Shown here one piece after another: positions 1-13,261 of a stretch of 64,000 nt of DNA. The notes beneath the pieces are model-generated. The model did no database searches. It saw only the letters and a list, made by a program, of their open reading frames with translations, and was not told where the DNA came from. The DNA comes from Brevipalpus yothersi (taxonomy: Eukaryota > Arthropoda > Arachnida > Trombidiformes > Tenuipalpidae), in assembly GCA_003956705.1 (NCBI GenBank), contig QZCP01000534.1, forward strand, positions 62,001-126,000. The letters are read 5' to 3'. How positions within the stretch are numbered: the first letter of the stretch is position 1; every line of letters begins with the position of its first letter. The position numbers and the translations under genes were made by a program.

Positions 1-62
1 GCCTCAACAAATGTAAACTTAATTGTGGAACATGATAATAATTTGATTACGTTTGATTCCAG

Positions 63-803
63 TGAAAGCTGAAATTCATCAAGCTTCAGATGATACCACA
101 AGTCTATCCGGTGTCAGTGATCCATCTCCTGACTATGAGAAAGTTGACAAAAAATCATTAACCATTCAATCGGAAAAAAATAATAATAATTCCGTTCAAC
201 ATGCTTATACCGAATTAGAGCCCACCTGTGAAAACAATAATAATAATAATGTCAAAAGTAGTTGCAATTTATCTCCACAAATTTCATCATCTTCATCACT
301 TACCAGTGGAATGGCATCAGAACCTAATAGTCCGGGTGATGTTGAGGAAGCAATATATCAAGAAGTTGAGGATCAAGATTCATCATGTGATGATGATAAG
401 AAAACAACATCCAAGCGAAGACCATTGTCAGAGTCTGATATGAAAACTTTGTTTCGAGATTTGAATAGTATCAAGAGTCTTCACAATATCTATTCGAATA
501 TAAATGAAGAGAATATCAAAAAAGATCAAACTGAGCCCAAAAGTTGTATCAGTGAAGACTCCAATGATGAGAAAAATGCTGCTCCAACATCAGCAACCAA
601 CAGTGAACATCCATCAATTCAGGTAAATTGTTAGAACTGTATTGATTTTTATTTTTCGGATATAATATGATCACTTCAAGGCACATAATTATGGCAACTA
701 GTGATCATCATCGGTTTCATGATCAGATCAAAGATTACATTGATTACATTGTATCATTGAAAAAATGAATTTTACAGGAATTATATTAATTTTATTTCAA
801 TTT

Positions 804-838
<35 letters not shown>

Positions 839-2379
839 TCAGCAGCCAATTTCAGTATCTGAAACAACAGCAATCAAAGAAGTTCAGCCTCCTCCCCCAC
901 CACCTCCTCCACCCCTTGGAACTCTATTAGCACAGATCAATGCAAATCTAAATAATAACGGTGAAGTCAATGGCAAAAAGGAAACATGTACCAATGGCAC
1001 TGTTAAGCATGAATATGAAACTGTTGATCAAAATATTGTTCGTCCTGGTAGTCGAACTATTAAGACACTGGGCAAAACAGATTCACCAATACCATTTATA
1101 CCACCCAAATTTTCGGCACCACCAGATAGTGATACCAATATTAAGCCTTCAGAATATCTGAAAAGAGTGGTCAATAAAACGGCATCAGCTCCTCGGCCTA
1201 CTGGATGTAAAGAGTTGATATTTTTTGACAGACGAAAAATTGAGAGAAGTAGCTCCGAAAGTCATTTGAATCATTACAATGATTATGAAGTGATCAAAGA
1301 TGATTGTGGTGAAGCATCACCATCAAATGGAAAATCAAATTCACCAGAGCATCATTATGAAACATGTAATGATGGCGACTCATCATCAGTGTCCACCAAT
1401 GGAATCACATCATCCACAAGTGAAAAATCTTCTTCTTCTTCTCCAACATCCGGTGAAAGTACTCCCATCAATGAGAACAGTATCAATTCAAATGCTGGTA
1501 ACTGTAAGAGGATCAAGTCAACGTTGAATTTGGAAAGCAACGGATATGGCTTGAGACCAAATAAAGTCACCTCTTTTAGTGTTAGTGAAGATGAGCTGAA
1601 ACGTATTCATTTGAAGAAAACGGTTAAACCAACTAATGGTAAGTTATGAATCGCATCCACTTAATTGAATAATCATTTTTCACACAATCATCATTATTTT
1701 ACCAGAGAGGACAACAGTTCTTATTCACAAGAACGATGTGATAGCCGAACTCAAGGTAACGGTAGATCTTGATGGAATTAAAAAGCGTAAAGAGCAAGAT
1801 AAAAGTCGTGATGAGGTGAGTTATATATGTACATGCATCTGAATCATTCTGGATTTATCATTCTTAATTTATGTGTGAATGATGATCACCTTATTGTTGC
1901 GGAGAATTTTCGAATATGGATGAATATCATGGATCCAAGAGATGTCGATTCTACTTGGATCATGAAGAAGAAAGTTGTATCAATTTGTTTTGTACTTAAA
2001 CTTTTTTTAATATTTCCAATTACTATTTTCATCTCAGATAAAGGACAAGATGGCTGAGCTGGCAACTGAGTATACGGCGGAAAAATTTTTGGATAAAATT
2101 GCGACAACCGATAGTAGTGGTGTGCCAATACCACAATGGAAGCGATTGATGTTGGCCAAAAAAGCTGCCGAAAAAGCTCGAAAAGAAGCTGAACAAGTGA
2201 TGCTGATTGAACATGAGAAAAAGCGAATTAGTGCTATTCCCGAGTGGAAAAGGCAATTGATGAATCGAAAAGAAGATGCCTACGGATATGCATCATCTTC
2301 CTCAAATTCATCAACCCTATCCTCAACCTCACCTCACAGGTATCCACTGATGTTTGAAATTGATTCCAGAGTATTCTAG
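63..2379 (+). CDS. ESPN: Espin/forked-like actin-bundling protein, 3' part (four exons)
   Basis: The C-terminal part of a forked/espin family protein, which cross-links F-actin in bristles, microvilli or stereocilia-like bundles. Exons read from splice sites and phase are 63-622, 843-1638, 1706-1815 and 2038-2379 (TAG). The first starts after an AG with phase 1, so the gene continues upstream of the window. Exon 2 opens with a poly-proline run and contains the family signature IKPSEYLK after an FIPPKF segment. Exon 3 holds the short ELKVTVD stretch. The last exon carries the espin actin-binding module: a charged helix rich in Lys/Glu/Ala flanked by two PxWKR boxes (IPQWKR and IPEWKRQL). Ser- and Asn-rich linkers separate these parts. 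The ankyrin repeats typical of the N-terminus would lie off the left edge. An (AT)n tract sits in the intron just before exon 2. Family assignment is strong; exon edges are inferred. Confidence 0.85.
808..834. repeat. (AT)n microsatellite in espin intron
   Basis: A run of alternating AT immediately upstream of the TTATTTCAG acceptor of the second visible espin exon. It probably forms part of the branch point and acceptor region. Confidence 0.9.
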
Positions 2380-2395
2380 AAGAAAGTGAGTGAGT

Positions 2396-2400
<5 letters not shown>

Positions 2401-2433
<33 letters not shown>
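2401..2433. repeat. (GA)n microsatellite, espin 3' UTR
   Basis: Starts about 20 nt after the espin stop codon, preceded by a (GTGA)n run. It would lie in the 3' UTR of the mRNA. Confidence 0.9.
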
Positions 2434-2436
<3 letters not shown>

Positions 2437-3886
2437 TTATTTGATAATCTAAAAACACAAGTTCGAATCAATATACCCATGGTATATGCTGGACGTAAAC
2501 TAATGAATGGAATGTTTCTTCTTCCCTTAGGATACCAATTTCAACAGAATGAGACGGATTGATACTAGACATCACTTCCGGGTAGATTTATATATATTAT
2601 GTTGGAAACCCACAAGTTCAAGGCTATCCGTTAGACTGATCTACACTGATCTACACTGATTTTGATGGCCAGCAAAAGAATGTTCCTAGATTGAATATGC
2701 TCTCTTGATCCTAGATCTTAAACCTGATGCACTTCCAATCCACCTACTTTCAGTGTCGTGAAGTAGGACCTTCCGGTAATTAGTTCGATGGAAACTTGGA
2801 TGATCATATTTTTGCTTATAATTCGATCGAAGTTATGGTGAGAATGTTTGAAGATGTGAAAAGTTATGGGAACAGAGTTCTCGATCTTTTCATGTACCAT
2901 CGAAGCAAAAACCGTTTTATCCAATTAATCTGATATTTTTGTAAGTTTCTACTCAAACTCTCCAACTTTGGTGCTACATTATTGCTGAAAAAAATTTGTT
3001 ATCTAATAAATATCTCTATCAGTTGTTATTCTTGGAATATATCTGTGAATAAGCCTAGATAGTATCTATCTAAGCTATCTGAAACACAGTTTGATAGACT
3101 AAATCAAAGTAGAATTCAATTGAGGAGTAGCCAATCGATGGCTCATTTTGTCTTGAAAGCAACCGATTTAATCACAATAGAGATCGATAAAAGATAGATA
3201 GAGAGAGATTGAGAGGATAATTAATTCAAAATACAATCAATGTGAGTTGGAACAACAATATTGGACCTATCAAGACAGAGTTTACAAAGTTTTTATGTGC
3301 CTCCATGGTGCATGCTATTGATGAAGTGATATTGATGCTATAACTACTCAAAAAAAGTGCAGTGAATGTGTGTCGATGTTAAAATTTGATCTAATTCTCG
3401 TTTGGAAATCATCATCTAGCAACTATAGTAAATTCTTGAATCAAAGATATGATTTATTTGAAAATTTCCCAATCAGAATATGTTTCCTGCACAATCATGA
3501 AAAACCTGAAGAGGTATGGACATATCTTGTTCAAGAATATGGACTAGATCTAATACTGGGAGATTAATAATGAGTAAAATCAATCAAAGGGATTAAATGA
3601 TGATGAAATCTATTGTGATATAATTCCAAGTATCTCTTCATCATACTGCATCACCAAGGATAAGCGTTTTTTAACGAGATAGAGAGATATGAGAGAGCCA
3701 ACTAGAGCCTTGGAACGTAAATGTGAAAGCTAATGTTTTAGAATATTTGAATTGATGATTGTCTTTCGGATTCTTGTTTTTTTTTACAATTGATTTTGTT
3801 TCATAGCCACTTAAAAAATCACATCTTTCGCTTTGTTTTTTTCATCTCATTGATTTCAATTGAGAGAACGACCAACATCTGATCGA
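2434..3886. other. Intergenic, no gene seen
   Basis: AT-rich sequence between the espin 3' end (+) and the DH31 3' end (-), so it should hold both convergent 3' UTRs. A short tandem of an 11-nt unit (CTGATCTACA-type, about three copies) lies near 2637-2660. The open frames here are short and have no codon-like bias. Confidence 0.6.
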
Positions 3887-5964
3887 TCAGCGTCTTTTAC
3901 CTGGTCCACCAGCAAAATCAGCATTTGCCAATCCAACTAAGTGTTTAGCTGCTCTTTGACCAGAAAATCCTCGACTCAAACCCAAATCCAAGCCACGTTT
4001 TTCATTGCTATATGAGAGCAAAAGAGAGAAAAATATTTTGAAGAGGAGTTTTTGATAAATAATTTCCTATTCCTTCAGGGTAGAGAGGTGTTTGATCTCT
4101 CTCATGAAACCTATTTCGTTTGAGTAAAGAGAGCGAGAAAGAGAGTAAATAACATTCAATAGAATGAATAATGAGTGATCAAATCCTCTGAGCCCACTGG
4201 TTCTGTAAACAGTGGAAGAAGCAATCGAAAAAAAATGTCAAATATTGTGGCAATTTCAACTGAATAAATGATCAACTGATCAGAATTCGAACTTGTATGA
4301 GTAGTTTCGTGAAGCTAATCTTAATGATCCCTTCTCTGAAACCAAAACTCAATACCATTCAAATGATAAGAGTTATTGTCTTAAAATTTCTGGCAATAGT
4401 ACTTCTTTGGAAATGATTTGAAGAAATTAGCAGAAATTTTTCAAATTTGTTCCATGAAAAATAGAAACTTTCTAAAGTATGTTGGAATGAGCTTAAAAAT
4501 TTGTGCAATATTAGAGTTTTTTCAGTTATATAAGATCTATCCGAAGAATATACTGAGTAATCAAAGAAACTGAATTCCTGGAGACAATTTTCAGATAATG
4601 CTTGATTCCCAGCTATACCGTGAGTTTCTTTCATCTGACCTTAATTTTTTCTTTCTACCTAATGACCATTCCACAAATGAGTCGAATTCCTGACAATGCT
4701 TTGTAAGAGTGATATTCCTTCCATGAGCTTACCTGAACTTAATCTCCTGACCAGCCATTATACTGTGTATAAGGCTTTGAAGGATCCGTAGAGTTTGGTC
4801 GGGTTTTTCAATCTCTACAAGAACTGGTTGGCTTCCACTGAAATAAGATAGAAAGGAATAAAAGAAAGAAAGAATATGAAATAAAGTAGAGAAAAGTATT
4901 CCTATATATTCTCATAAAGTTGAGAGTAAAAAAGTGAGAAAATCCTTTTACTCTGATGTAATTCATGTTGTATGTCGAGAGAGAGAAAAAACTATTTTGA
5001 GCTTTGATGAAATGAAAATCTCTTGAGGTCATCACTGTACCATGAAGCTACCATGAAGTTTTGTCTTGAAATGAAATTTTTCAGATGAACATTTTTTTTT
5101 CTTTTCTCAATTATTATTTTTCACTCTCCTCGTACAACCAAGAACATTGAAACTGTTACAAATCAGATTGACTCTCTCATTGCACCCGTGAGATATGTGT
5201 ACATTTGGAACATGATCCTCTTCTAGTCTTATTTTATCTCCTATCCGGCACAGGAATTTCGAGTAACTTCTAATGAATCAGGTCATATTTTTGCTTAACT
5301 ATAATCTAGCTTTACCTTTAATCATATCACTTTTGATTAACACTCTTGTCATACATGATTCAGGTGTAAATATAATTCTAACAAGAACTGAACATTATTT
5401 TTCCAACATTATCCGTCTCTCCTACTTTCTCTCTCACTTCTCTCATGATGATGTGAACATTTACACACATGTGTTCTTGGAATAAAATGTTAGAGAGAGA
5501 ATAGCATCACCAGTAAAACTCTGGAGAATATTTTTATTGTTAAACAAGCTCATCAAGCTTCCTTTTCCTTTTGTATTCTCTCTCTCTCTCTTCCTTTCTG
5601 ACTTATTTCTTCTGGTATTCTCTCAGAATAATAGTCTTATTCACATCATTCTTGAGATGCTTTTCTTCCTTTTCATGGTAGTCAAACGAAATCCTATCAT
5701 CAGCATTAGGCAGACACACATACACATGAAATATACATACAAACTAACACATTCACACACACCAAACATTCACATCATCAACTATCAACATTGATTTGAC
5801 ACTTACTTTGCATCATATTCCAGTGGGACAGCCCAAGTCACCACAAATAGAGTGAATAAAGTGGCCAAAGTGTAAAATATTGTCAAACTGTATTGGTTAA
5901 TCCGGATCGGAAATTGACAATGATAAAAAATGTGTGTACGTGTGAGTTTCAGTGTTGATGTCAT
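3887..5964 (-). CDS. Dh31: Diuretic hormone 31 (calcitonin-like) preprohormone
   Basis: Precursor of the calcitonin-related insect/chelicerate diuretic hormone 31, secreted from neurons and acting on a class B GPCR. Three coding exons on the minus strand: 5964-5807, 4837-4733 and 4007-3887. All have GT-AG junctions and matching phases, giving 127 aa. Exon 1 encodes an N-terminal segment with a hydrophobic core ending near VTWAVPLEYDA, read as the signal peptide. Exon 2 encodes the spacer. Exon 3 encodes NEKR (dibasic cleavage), then a 31-residue peptide starting GLDLGLSRGFSG, then FAGGPGKRR and stop. The Gly is the amide donor and KRR the second cleavage site. Peptide length and both ends match the family. 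Differences from the usual arthropod form are QRAAKHLV in the middle and NADFAGGP rather than AANYAGGP near the end. The start is the first in-frame ATG after an upstream stop. The exons are too small to stand out in an ORF scan. Confidence 0.9.
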
Positions 5965-7563
5965 TGGTATCAATGTTATCCATCCATTAGAATTGCATGT
6001 GATGAAAAGAAGCGAGCGTTAATGTTAGTGTTAATGGACAAGAGGGATTGGATTGTATCAAGAGTTGATTACAAAGTTGTATTCAAAGGATTTACAATTG
6101 ATTTCGATTGATGTTCATTCCAAGTACTCTCTTGAAAGCTAACCGGAAGCTAAGAGAAGGAATCATTTGCTCAGAAGATTCTGATAAGGTCTGATTGGTT
6201 GTATTTTCTCTCAGGCTAATCAAAATAGTCCAACAATTTTCACTTCAGTTAATCTATCGGCATTGTAACAATTGATGACTATTAATCGAATGAAGCTCGA
6301 AAAAGAAGAGAATAGAGTAAAGCTCTATCAGTCGGAAAATTTTCTTCTTCTTCCATCTCCTCAATTAAACTTGACTACTGTAAATAGCAAAAGTAGTGAA
6401 AGTAGTATCAATTAGTAAGTTCAATTGACTAATTGTATCATATTCCTTTGGTGAAAAAAGGTGATGATAAATGATTCGATGTGGACCTACATACACACAA
6501 ATAGCTGTTGACTTTTCAATTTCAAGCCTAAATTAAAGGTGATACATATTAAGTGGTCCAATGGAATTTGATGAACTTTTATCAGTGTTTTGGTAGCCAG
6601 AAGCAATTTGTTTCATTTACTCAACTTATCCCTTCTGTCAGCTAAGTTAGGAGAATCTCTCAGAGCTAAAGTCAGTGTCTCCATGTGTATGTGGATGCTA
6701 CTGATTCTAGCACATTATCATCAGAATGTGTGTTGACTTGATCATGTCGGAAGTACAATTTCTCGAGAGACTTTCTCTCCAGTTCATCAAAGCAAAAGAA
6801 CTCAACATACACACACAGAGTGGGAAGAGAAGTGAACGATCGAGTGTATGTATAGGAGTAGAATATATTCTGATCTGATCGAAGAAAAGGAGAGGATATA
6901 TATGCTGAAAGTTCAGATAGTTGCTATTTTTTTTCTTCTTTTCTTTTCCATTGAATTGAGATTGTCATCAGCTTTTCAAAACGAATGATGAGATGAGGAC
7001 AAAAAATTTCCATCATGAAATATATCCCGTTATGATGGAAAAAGATTGAGCAAAGATACAGCAACTTCCCTTGAGATTTGTGATCTCAATTCAAATGAAT
7101 TTGGAGAAATTTTTCTTCTCCATAACAATTCGATTGGAATATGATATTTCTAAGTGAAGAGTTATTCTGAGAAAGAAATCGAAATAAAAAGGCATCACTA
7201 ATTCTTCATAGACTTCTGTTTGGGTACACTTTTCGTAACAATATATTTGAATACGTGTTGTGTATTAATATGCATATATTACAACATTTCTTTGAATACT
7301 TTTTCTCTTTCTAGAAGAAAAGAAGAGGAAAAATTTTCCACTTAAAAGTGTGCAGAAAATAACAAAAAAAGAAATATTTTTAAGACAAAAAGTTATGAAT
7401 AATTTTCGAGTCCTTCATATTCAAGGGCAGAATAAATGGCCCATCAAGGACTTAGAAAGCTTAATTAATCTACTCACAAAAAGGCATTCTCCAAGGTACT
7501 TTGGCATTCTGACTCACACACTTTTCCATGAATTTCTTGTTCTGAATTTCAATGATGATAGGA

Positions 7564-7615
<52 letters not shown>

Positions 7616-10509
7616 TCTCCTTTTTTCATCATGATTCTCAAAGTTCACAGGCAAAAGTCTTCTTGAAAATATTGAGCCATCCAAAATTCAAGTTCTTTCT
7701 TTCTTTTCTCCAGACAGTATAAAGAGAATCTTGCTCTTCTTTTTTCGATGCCATGGAAAAAAGAATTCGGATTATCTGAGCTTTTGGTGAAAATGAGAAA
7801 TACTTAAATCAAGATTCTTTCTAGCCTATTTACTATTTATATGTGTGCATAGTAATACAAAGTTACCATAACTATACTCTTTCGTATATTTTTCAACTCT
7901 CTCGCCAATTGGACTATAACATTATAAACATTGGCTAAAGGTGAGCAAATTCCAGGGAATAACGGCCAATCTTAACTATATGTGTACGCGTAAAAAGATC
8001 AAATTGAAGGATGCAACTGGACTTGAGAATATTATGTATTCTCAGTTGAATCAAGTGTATATGAGAAAGAGAAAGTAAAATGGCTCTTATATTCATGAAT
8101 CATGGATGAGAATGCTTGTTGCTATGAATTGGATCACTCAAGATGCTCAAATTGAACTTGGTGTTTAGAACTATCTGGGTGAATGTTTAGCTTTCAGACC
8201 GTATACTGGAAAGTATATTTCTTACTCTTAATGTTTTTCGTCTCATTTTAGAGGCATCTAAACGGAAATTTTTGCACCACACTAAAAGTCCCAAAATGAT
8301 CATTTATCATTTCGAATTCCAAGACCAGGATACGTGCACCGTCGTTGAAGATATGCCATGAATGTTATATTCTTTCCACCTAATTGATTTCCATTTTCTA
8401 GGAGAACATTTCTCAACCATTGAAGATGAAGAAGTTCATGAAATACATACAAATATCAAGTTTCATAAGATTAAATTATTCTCCCAAAAAATATGAATCT
8501 TGTTGATCAAATTCAAATACTATCGAAATTCCGCTGACATACACATACAGTTTGAGTGGGTTCAAACTACGGTATTCATGATTTCAATAAATACATTGTC
8601 CTGTTTTAGTATGAGCATCCTCTTAAAATGTCCATCCATTCATTCAATGCCAATGGATGCCCACTCACCAGAATTCTTAATGATACCCGGAAATAAACAG
8701 CAACCATGTTTCCAATGTATAGATTTGATACACTTGCTTGACTGAATTAAAAGAACAAAATTGACAATGTCTCGTCTATCACAATAGTGACCTGGTCTCA
8801 TCTTCTCATCTGCTGTTCACTTGGTTGACACAATAAAAGTTAATCACATTCAACCATATACTGATACATGAGCTCAATCAATATACTCGATTCTATCTGT
8901 AAACCATGCACTCCTAATCTAGATATATGTATTTGAATAGATAGAAATGATATTATTAGTATCACATGTATGTGTAGCTAGTAGTGAGTGAAGATGAGCT
9001 CGAAAGAGGACGGAAGTCAACAACTCGGATGATAACATGCTTATTTGGTCAATATTCCTGATCTAACTTGTCATCGTCTTCAAAATATCAACTGGAATGA
9101 TATTATTCCGATGCTATTATTGTTGTTGTTGTTGATGTTGATGTTACTTTTGACTTATAAATTTGACATTTTCTCCACATGCTCATGATGATGAAAAAAA
9201 TAATCATCAATTTTTTTTCATACTCATTCATCATTCTTACAAGTCTCTTTGTACTTCTTCAATTGTCTGTTTTCTTGGAATGAATTTTCCACCTCCTTTA
9301 ACTCATCCTTTCTAGGCCCTAAAATTTCCACTCTCAGAACTCTGCATGATAATAATCGAATTTTTTTTCATTCTATTTTCGAAAATTTACACTCACATAC
9401 TAGTTTCAACTCAGTCCACATCAGATGTTTGTCACAAAAGGATTCATGATGGCTTAAGTATGATCAAGAAGAGTGAAAATTTTCTATCAAGATTTTTCGA
9501 ATTGTTCTAAAATTCATGGGAATCTGAGATAAATCTGACAGCTTTGTGTATTTTTCCTCAGATTTTTGAGGGAAAAAACCTGACATCTGCTTTGTTATCA
9601 ATATTTCATGTGATTTTGAATGTATAAGCTCCAGTGATGATTGAAAGATGGAGAAGATTGAGAAATTGGAATACTTAGATTTCATATCAACGAAACCTTT
9701 CTGTAAAAACAAAAGATTTCCTTTTATCATCACTGACTGAAAAAATAACACTATAAGGTATCAAAATGATGCAAAGCTAAACTATTTAAGTGATATTTAT
9801 CAAGAAAAGTTCAACATTGATTACCATTAGTAAATGCTCAAAGCTATTCCAACTCTTATTCTTTATAATGAAAAATGGATTATCAAAGTATATCAAAATG
9901 CTACTTAAAATCCAGGATGAAAAGTTCCAGATTGAGTAACTTTCGACTTGTCTAAATCTCATTATTAGAAGAGAAATTGATACCCTGAAAGCAAATGTGA
10001 CCAATCTCATTTACAGAGCTTTTCTTTTCTTCTTTTTCATTCGATCCACTAAGAGATGAACCAACTTTTCACTCATCGAGCATTCAATCATCACTACTTT
10101 TTCGTCTCATATACCCTAGGAGTGAGCACTTAGTAACCGCAAGATAGATTGCTATCGAAAAAAGTGTGTGTGTGTGCTGAATTACTGAATTTCGAATGGT
10201 CATGGTGAATCCAGGAAGTTACGAATCAAAAAGCTCATGTAACTGCTTGATTTCTCAAGAGATCAAGATGCCCAGCTTCATCGAGAATTTCATGATAACA
10301 TTTATTCTCAAACATTAGGATTCACCAGACATAATGTGATATATCCTGGATGAAGTCTATCTTTCTAACAGTATCTTTTAATGAAAAACTTTTCAATTAT
10401 TTAGTACACATGAACCCTTCTGTTTCTATCTCTGTCTCTTTGAATTATCGGAAAAAACCTTTATCCAAAGTACTTGCAATGGAAATAGTGCTATATGGCA
10501 ACTGGATGA

Positions 10510-10572
<63 letters not shown>

Positions 10573-11194
10573 GGAGAACTTTCTAACGATATTTTTTCTC
10601 TCCACTGACAATAATAATTCTCGACATTCGTTGTTACAATTTGTTTTCTTCACCTTAATGGTCAATCGGTTAGATAAAAGAAAGTGAAAGTTCACTTTCT
10701 CACACCCTAATCCCATCATCTAGAGAGAACAGAAAATTTTCTGGAAGCTGTTGGTAGTGTTGGAAAAATTTTTGGTCTTTACTAAAGAAGAGCTTCCTGT
10801 TGCTGAATTGAATTGTAAAGATTCATGAAGAGAAAATGCGTTACTGGCTACTCTCATTGATGAAGCTTGACACTCCACATGTGTCTCTATGGAACTATCT
10901 CACTTTTATTTCTGGTGACAGAATCAAAAATGACTCATCACCCATCAGGCTGGTAAGTTGAAAGTATCTAATGGTAGAGAAAAATTATTGGAACTTGGAA
11001 AAAAAGTGAATTGTGACGAAAAGTTCCATTATCATCATTTATTGATCACAAGCAGACTGTTGATACTTTTCTCTCCATCTACAGAATTGGTGATGAAAAG
11101 TTACTGGTCAAAAAGTCGAGACCATATTCCTCGGTGCTTTCAACCCTCACATTGGATATTCGTTCATAAAGTTGGAGGTATATTAGACTTGATG

Positions 11195-11248
<54 letters not shown>

Positions 11249-11490
11249 TGTCTGTGAAAACGATAGAGAGAACAGTTTTGATGGACGATTATTATTATAT
11301 TAACTGAATTATTGTTAAGTGACTGCATCAAGAGTGAAGAAGAGAGTATGCCAATAGACCTATTATCATGAATCCAGATCCTAGAAGGAAAGCTTATCTT
11401 TGGGATAGAAATTTATTTATACATTTATATGGTCAGGACACAGGCAGCGAAAATATAAAGAAAAATAAGGCATATGATGGCTCATTATGA

Positions 11491-11526
<36 letters not shown>

Positions 11527-13212
11527 TATTCAGATCATCTCTATTGGATTGTTCTCTGGAACTTTCAACAACAACCGGAGAATTTATTGCCTATCTTTCC
11601 TCTGTTCTGATAGGGATGGACCAGTGGCCAGTATCAAGCGTAAGAATCCAGATATAAGGAGTTCAAGGGAGTATTCTTCCGATGATAGATATGAGTACCT
11701 GTTTATTATCAGCACCCACATTCTCATGTGAATATCTAATATTCATCATAACCACTTTTCTTCTTCTTTTTGCGCGGCTTAATTCCAAGTGCACCCATCA
11801 TTTTTATTCTGGCTATGAAAATATTCATATCCACTTCAATTATGAACATGAATATGATTCTCAAGGAGAAAGAAGCAGGAGGAGAAGATTACCCATAACG
11901 AGTAGGATTCAGTATAGATTCAGAAGATCTGGATTTGGTTAAATCTGAGAATCAAATCAACTTCTTCCGTCACACAATGTATCAACTTTTTTCTTCAACA
12001 TTAACATTACGTTAGTCAGTTAAGTATTATGCTTCTTTTTTTTTGGTTGACAGCTCTGGTGAATATGGAAAGTTATTTATGATAAACACATCTGTCTTCC
12101 ACCGGAACAGCATGATCCTTAACATCACTCATGATCATATCTGATTGATGAGATGATATCAAAGGTGATGAAATTTGAGATAAAATGAGAAGGTAAAACA
12201 GAGCCCAAAAAATATAAAAAGACAATGATCAATGGATATGGTTCAGATTTGCATAAATGTTCTGTTTTTTGTCATCAAGATTATCTTTCTAGAGAATCTT
12301 CTCAAGATCTACAGAAAAAAGTCTCCATATGATGGAAGGATGATAGTATGAAACAATTCAATCAAACACTTCGGTTATTTAAGGGAATATTGTGATTATA
12401 AAGTAGTAAACATACCAAAAATATCTTGATTCTGATGAAATGTTATCGAATGATTCGAAAGAAAAAGAGAGATTTCATTGGAAAAACTTTTGCTAAGAGA
12501 TCTTGATCATGGAGACCTTCATAAAATCTTATGAGTAGTGGAGAATGTGTTCAGCAATCACGCAGTTAGCTTGATTTGCCCATCTATATACACTCACCAA
12601 TCCTAGATGGGCAATTCGAAATACACCGGAAACTGATAAAAGTATCTGTTAGATGATGAGAGCTCTGGTTATTGAGCTTTTTACTAGGGACTCGAGAAGT
12701 ACCCCTGGAATATTCTATCTTCTTCATCTACTATAATTTTACCCACAATCACATCGAATCATTGCTACAACTGGATGTAATCATCATTAGTGTTTACACT
12801 TATATGAGTTTTAGCCATAATATTTGTTCACCAGAACTTTCTTATTAAGGATTCAGTTGAAGTGAGGGAAAGAAAGAGAGAGGAATCAGAACGAAGAAGA
12901 AGAGAAAAAAAGTCTACCCACAAAAATTACCCTTATTCCTGCATAATGATGATAAACACAATATACAGTGATAGTTGTTCTAGAGTAAAGTCTGGAATTC
13001 TTCCTGTCAATGTATCTGATTAAATTCTCCTCCTAAAATGAGAAATGAGGAAGCCTTGATCTTGCCACCCTTCGAGATGAGAGATCATATTCATTTAAAT
13101 AAGATGGAATGATAGACAGAATGTGTATCACAGCTTTAGTGATGGTATTCCACAACCTAGTTGATTGATCCATCCTATGTAGGGAAAATTGGGTCATATC
13201 TGATAGTTTATG

Positions 13213-13261
<49 letters not shown>

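Noticed and set aside
11474..11942. Charged frames after the CT tract (RDGPVASIKRK; YDSQGERSRRRR)
   Set aside because: No partner exons, signal peptide or family match, and splice sites are ambiguous.
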